Of a DNA stretch of 6,016 nt, positions 5,388 to 6,016 are shown one piece after another. The position numbers and the translations under genes were made by a program. This DNA is from Minisyncoccota bacterium. Its GTDB lineage: Bacteria; Patescibacteriota; Minisyncoccia; UBA6257; HR35. Every line of letters begins with the position of its first letter. Within the stretch, counting starts at the first letter, position 1. The notes under the pieces were generated by a model that saw only the letters and a program-made list of their open reading frames with translations, was not told the origin of the DNA and made no database searches. Where the stretch lies: assembly GCA_938048445.1 (NCBI GenBank), contig CALIVE010000017.1:1-6016 (forward strand). Reading direction: 5' to 3'.

Positions 5388-5794
5388 AAGCAAAAATTTC
5401 AATTTTATTATTTATTATTTTTATCTTATTTTCTCAAATTGATTTTATTTTTGCTCAAACTGGCACCACGCAAACTCAGCCAATTCCAAAAATTCCAATT
5501 ACAACATATTACAATATCCTTCGTCCAGCCGCAGATATCAAATGTTTATCTGGTAATTCTGCCTTAGCTAAAATTACTAATTGTATTAGATTAGTTGCTC
5601 GAGCCTTACAATATTTGGCAGTTATTTTATTTGTAATAGGTTTAACCTATACAGCAGGTTTAATGATTATTGTTCCTTTTAAAACAGATTCAATCAATCA
5701 AGCTAAAAAAATTCTTCTATGGATCATAATTGGCTTTATAATTTTATTCATAGCTGAAAAAATAATGGAATTAATCAAACAATTAGTAGAATGA
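5384..5794 (+). CDS. Exported two-helix protein, probable T4SS pilin (second copy)
   Basis: This 136-residue product has a signal peptide ending at about A24 (FIFA then Q25), a Gln/Thr/Pro-rich linker (QTGTTQTQPIPKIP, 25-38), two cysteines (C54 and C67), and two membrane helices at about 73-96 and 110-127. The connecting loop and second helix, TDSINQAKKILLWIIIGFI (101-119), closely match the pattern of the T4SS pilin family common in Patescibacteria, where a short S/N-rich loop and AKK lead into a Gly-containing helix. It has the same plan as its upstream neighbour but little residue identity, so the pair are diverged paralogues or two different subunits. ATGA overlaps join it to both neighbours. 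A GGAGA lies immediately before the ATG but is too close to act as a normal ribosome binding site. Confidence 0.76.
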   Translation: MKAKISILLFIIFILFSQIDFIFAQTGTTQTQPIPKIPITTYYNILRPAADIKCLSGNSALAKITNCIRLVARALQYLAVILFVIGLTYTAGLMIIVPFKTDSINQAKKILLWIIIGFIILFIAEKIMELIKQLVE

Positions 5795-6016
5795 AAAAGG
5801 TAATAATTGTGGTAATTTTGGTATTATATGTTGTGTTATTACTGAAAGGCGTTATTTTTGCTCAATATCTTGCTCCAGGTACAACAAGGCCTATTCAACT
5901 AAAAGAGTTTGTAGATAATATTAAAAATAAAATAAACGAAGCTTGTGAAGGATTAAAAAAAGGCATAAAAGTTGATATAGGAGGAATTTCTGGTTTAGAA
6001 ACCACTTGGGGTATGA
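5791..6016 (+). CDS. Exported protein of unknown function, N-terminal part (3' end outside the window)
   Basis: An open frame starts at the ATG overlapping the previous gene's TGA and runs without a stop to the window end, giving 75 residues. MKK and a long hydrophobic stretch to about residue 23 form a signal peptide or anchor, with a likely cut after A24 (GVIFA then Q25), the same junction as in the two pilin-like proteins. The visible mature part is QYLAPGTTRPIQLKEF, a Lys/Asn-rich helix-like segment with one cysteine (C52), then VDIGGISGLETTWGM. I do not recognise the family. Its place in the ATGA-linked series suggests another component of the same envelope complex. A third pilin-like subunit or a larger T4SS protein are both possible. 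Confidence 0.85.
   Translation, partial: MKKVIIVVILVLYVVLLLKGVIFAQYLAPGTTRPIQLKEFVDNIKNKINEACEGLKKGIKVDIGGISGLETTWGM

Noticed and set aside
4993..5794. UGA recoded as glycine (code 25)
   Set aside because: The three TGA codons all fall exactly at ATGA junctions with new signal-peptide starts, and no gene has an in-frame TGA; glycine is encoded by GGN throughout.
1..6016. tRNA, rRNA, CRISPR array, insertion sequence or attachment site
   Set aside because: Nearly every base is in a gene; no spaced repeats, inverted-repeat ends or RNA-like GC-rich segments were found.

Overview
The window is a tightly packed stretch of a very AT-rich bacterial chromosome. It carries nine genes, all on the + strand, with only about 33 non-coding bases between them. 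TAA and TGA both act as stops. The three TGA stops each sit in an ATGA overlap with the next start, so the UGA-to-glycine code of Absconditabacteria/Gracilibacteria does not apply. Strong Lys/Ile/Glu/Phe codon bias, no Shine-Dalgarno sequences, very short spacers, and a solute-binding protein next to two small VirB2-like type IV secretion pilins together suggest a member of the Candidate Phyla Radiation (Patescibacteria), perhaps Parcubacteria-like. That assignment is inferred from gene content and style; no marker gene is present.

Region 1 (1-3754) holds five genes of mostly housekeeping type. They are the C-terminal part of a DUF763 protein with a helix-hairpin-helix motif (1-435, cut by the window edge), an MscS-family mechanosensitive channel (449-1297), a site-2 protease family intramembrane zinc metalloprotease (1298-1876), a full-length metallo-beta-lactamase/beta-CASP nuclease of the CPSF73/Ysh1/TTHA0252 type (1885-3228), and a short SAM-dependent methyltransferase (3236-3754). 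These genes abut or are separated by 7-13 bases and end in TAA. Three of the starts have a perfect TATAAT 6-7 bases upstream, as expected if some mRNAs begin at or very near the start codon.

Region 2 (3760-6016) is an envelope or secretion module. It starts with a membrane-anchored family 1 solute-binding protein (3760-4995) that has no ABC permease or ATPase beside it. Two exported two-helix proteins resembling T4SS pilins follow (4992-5387 and 5384-5794), then the start of a further exported protein (5791 to beyond the window). These four genes are joined by 4-base ATGA overlaps, so they are probably translationally coupled. The exported proteins share Ala-Gln signal-peptide ends, Gln/Thr/Pro-rich linkers and, in the three complete ones, exactly two cysteines each. 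The most plausible reading is the beginning of a T4SS-like or pilus-like operon in which the solute-binding fold has become a surface component; VirB6/VirB4-type genes would be expected just downstream. I saw no RNA genes, CRISPR arrays, insertion sequences or intrinsic terminators.
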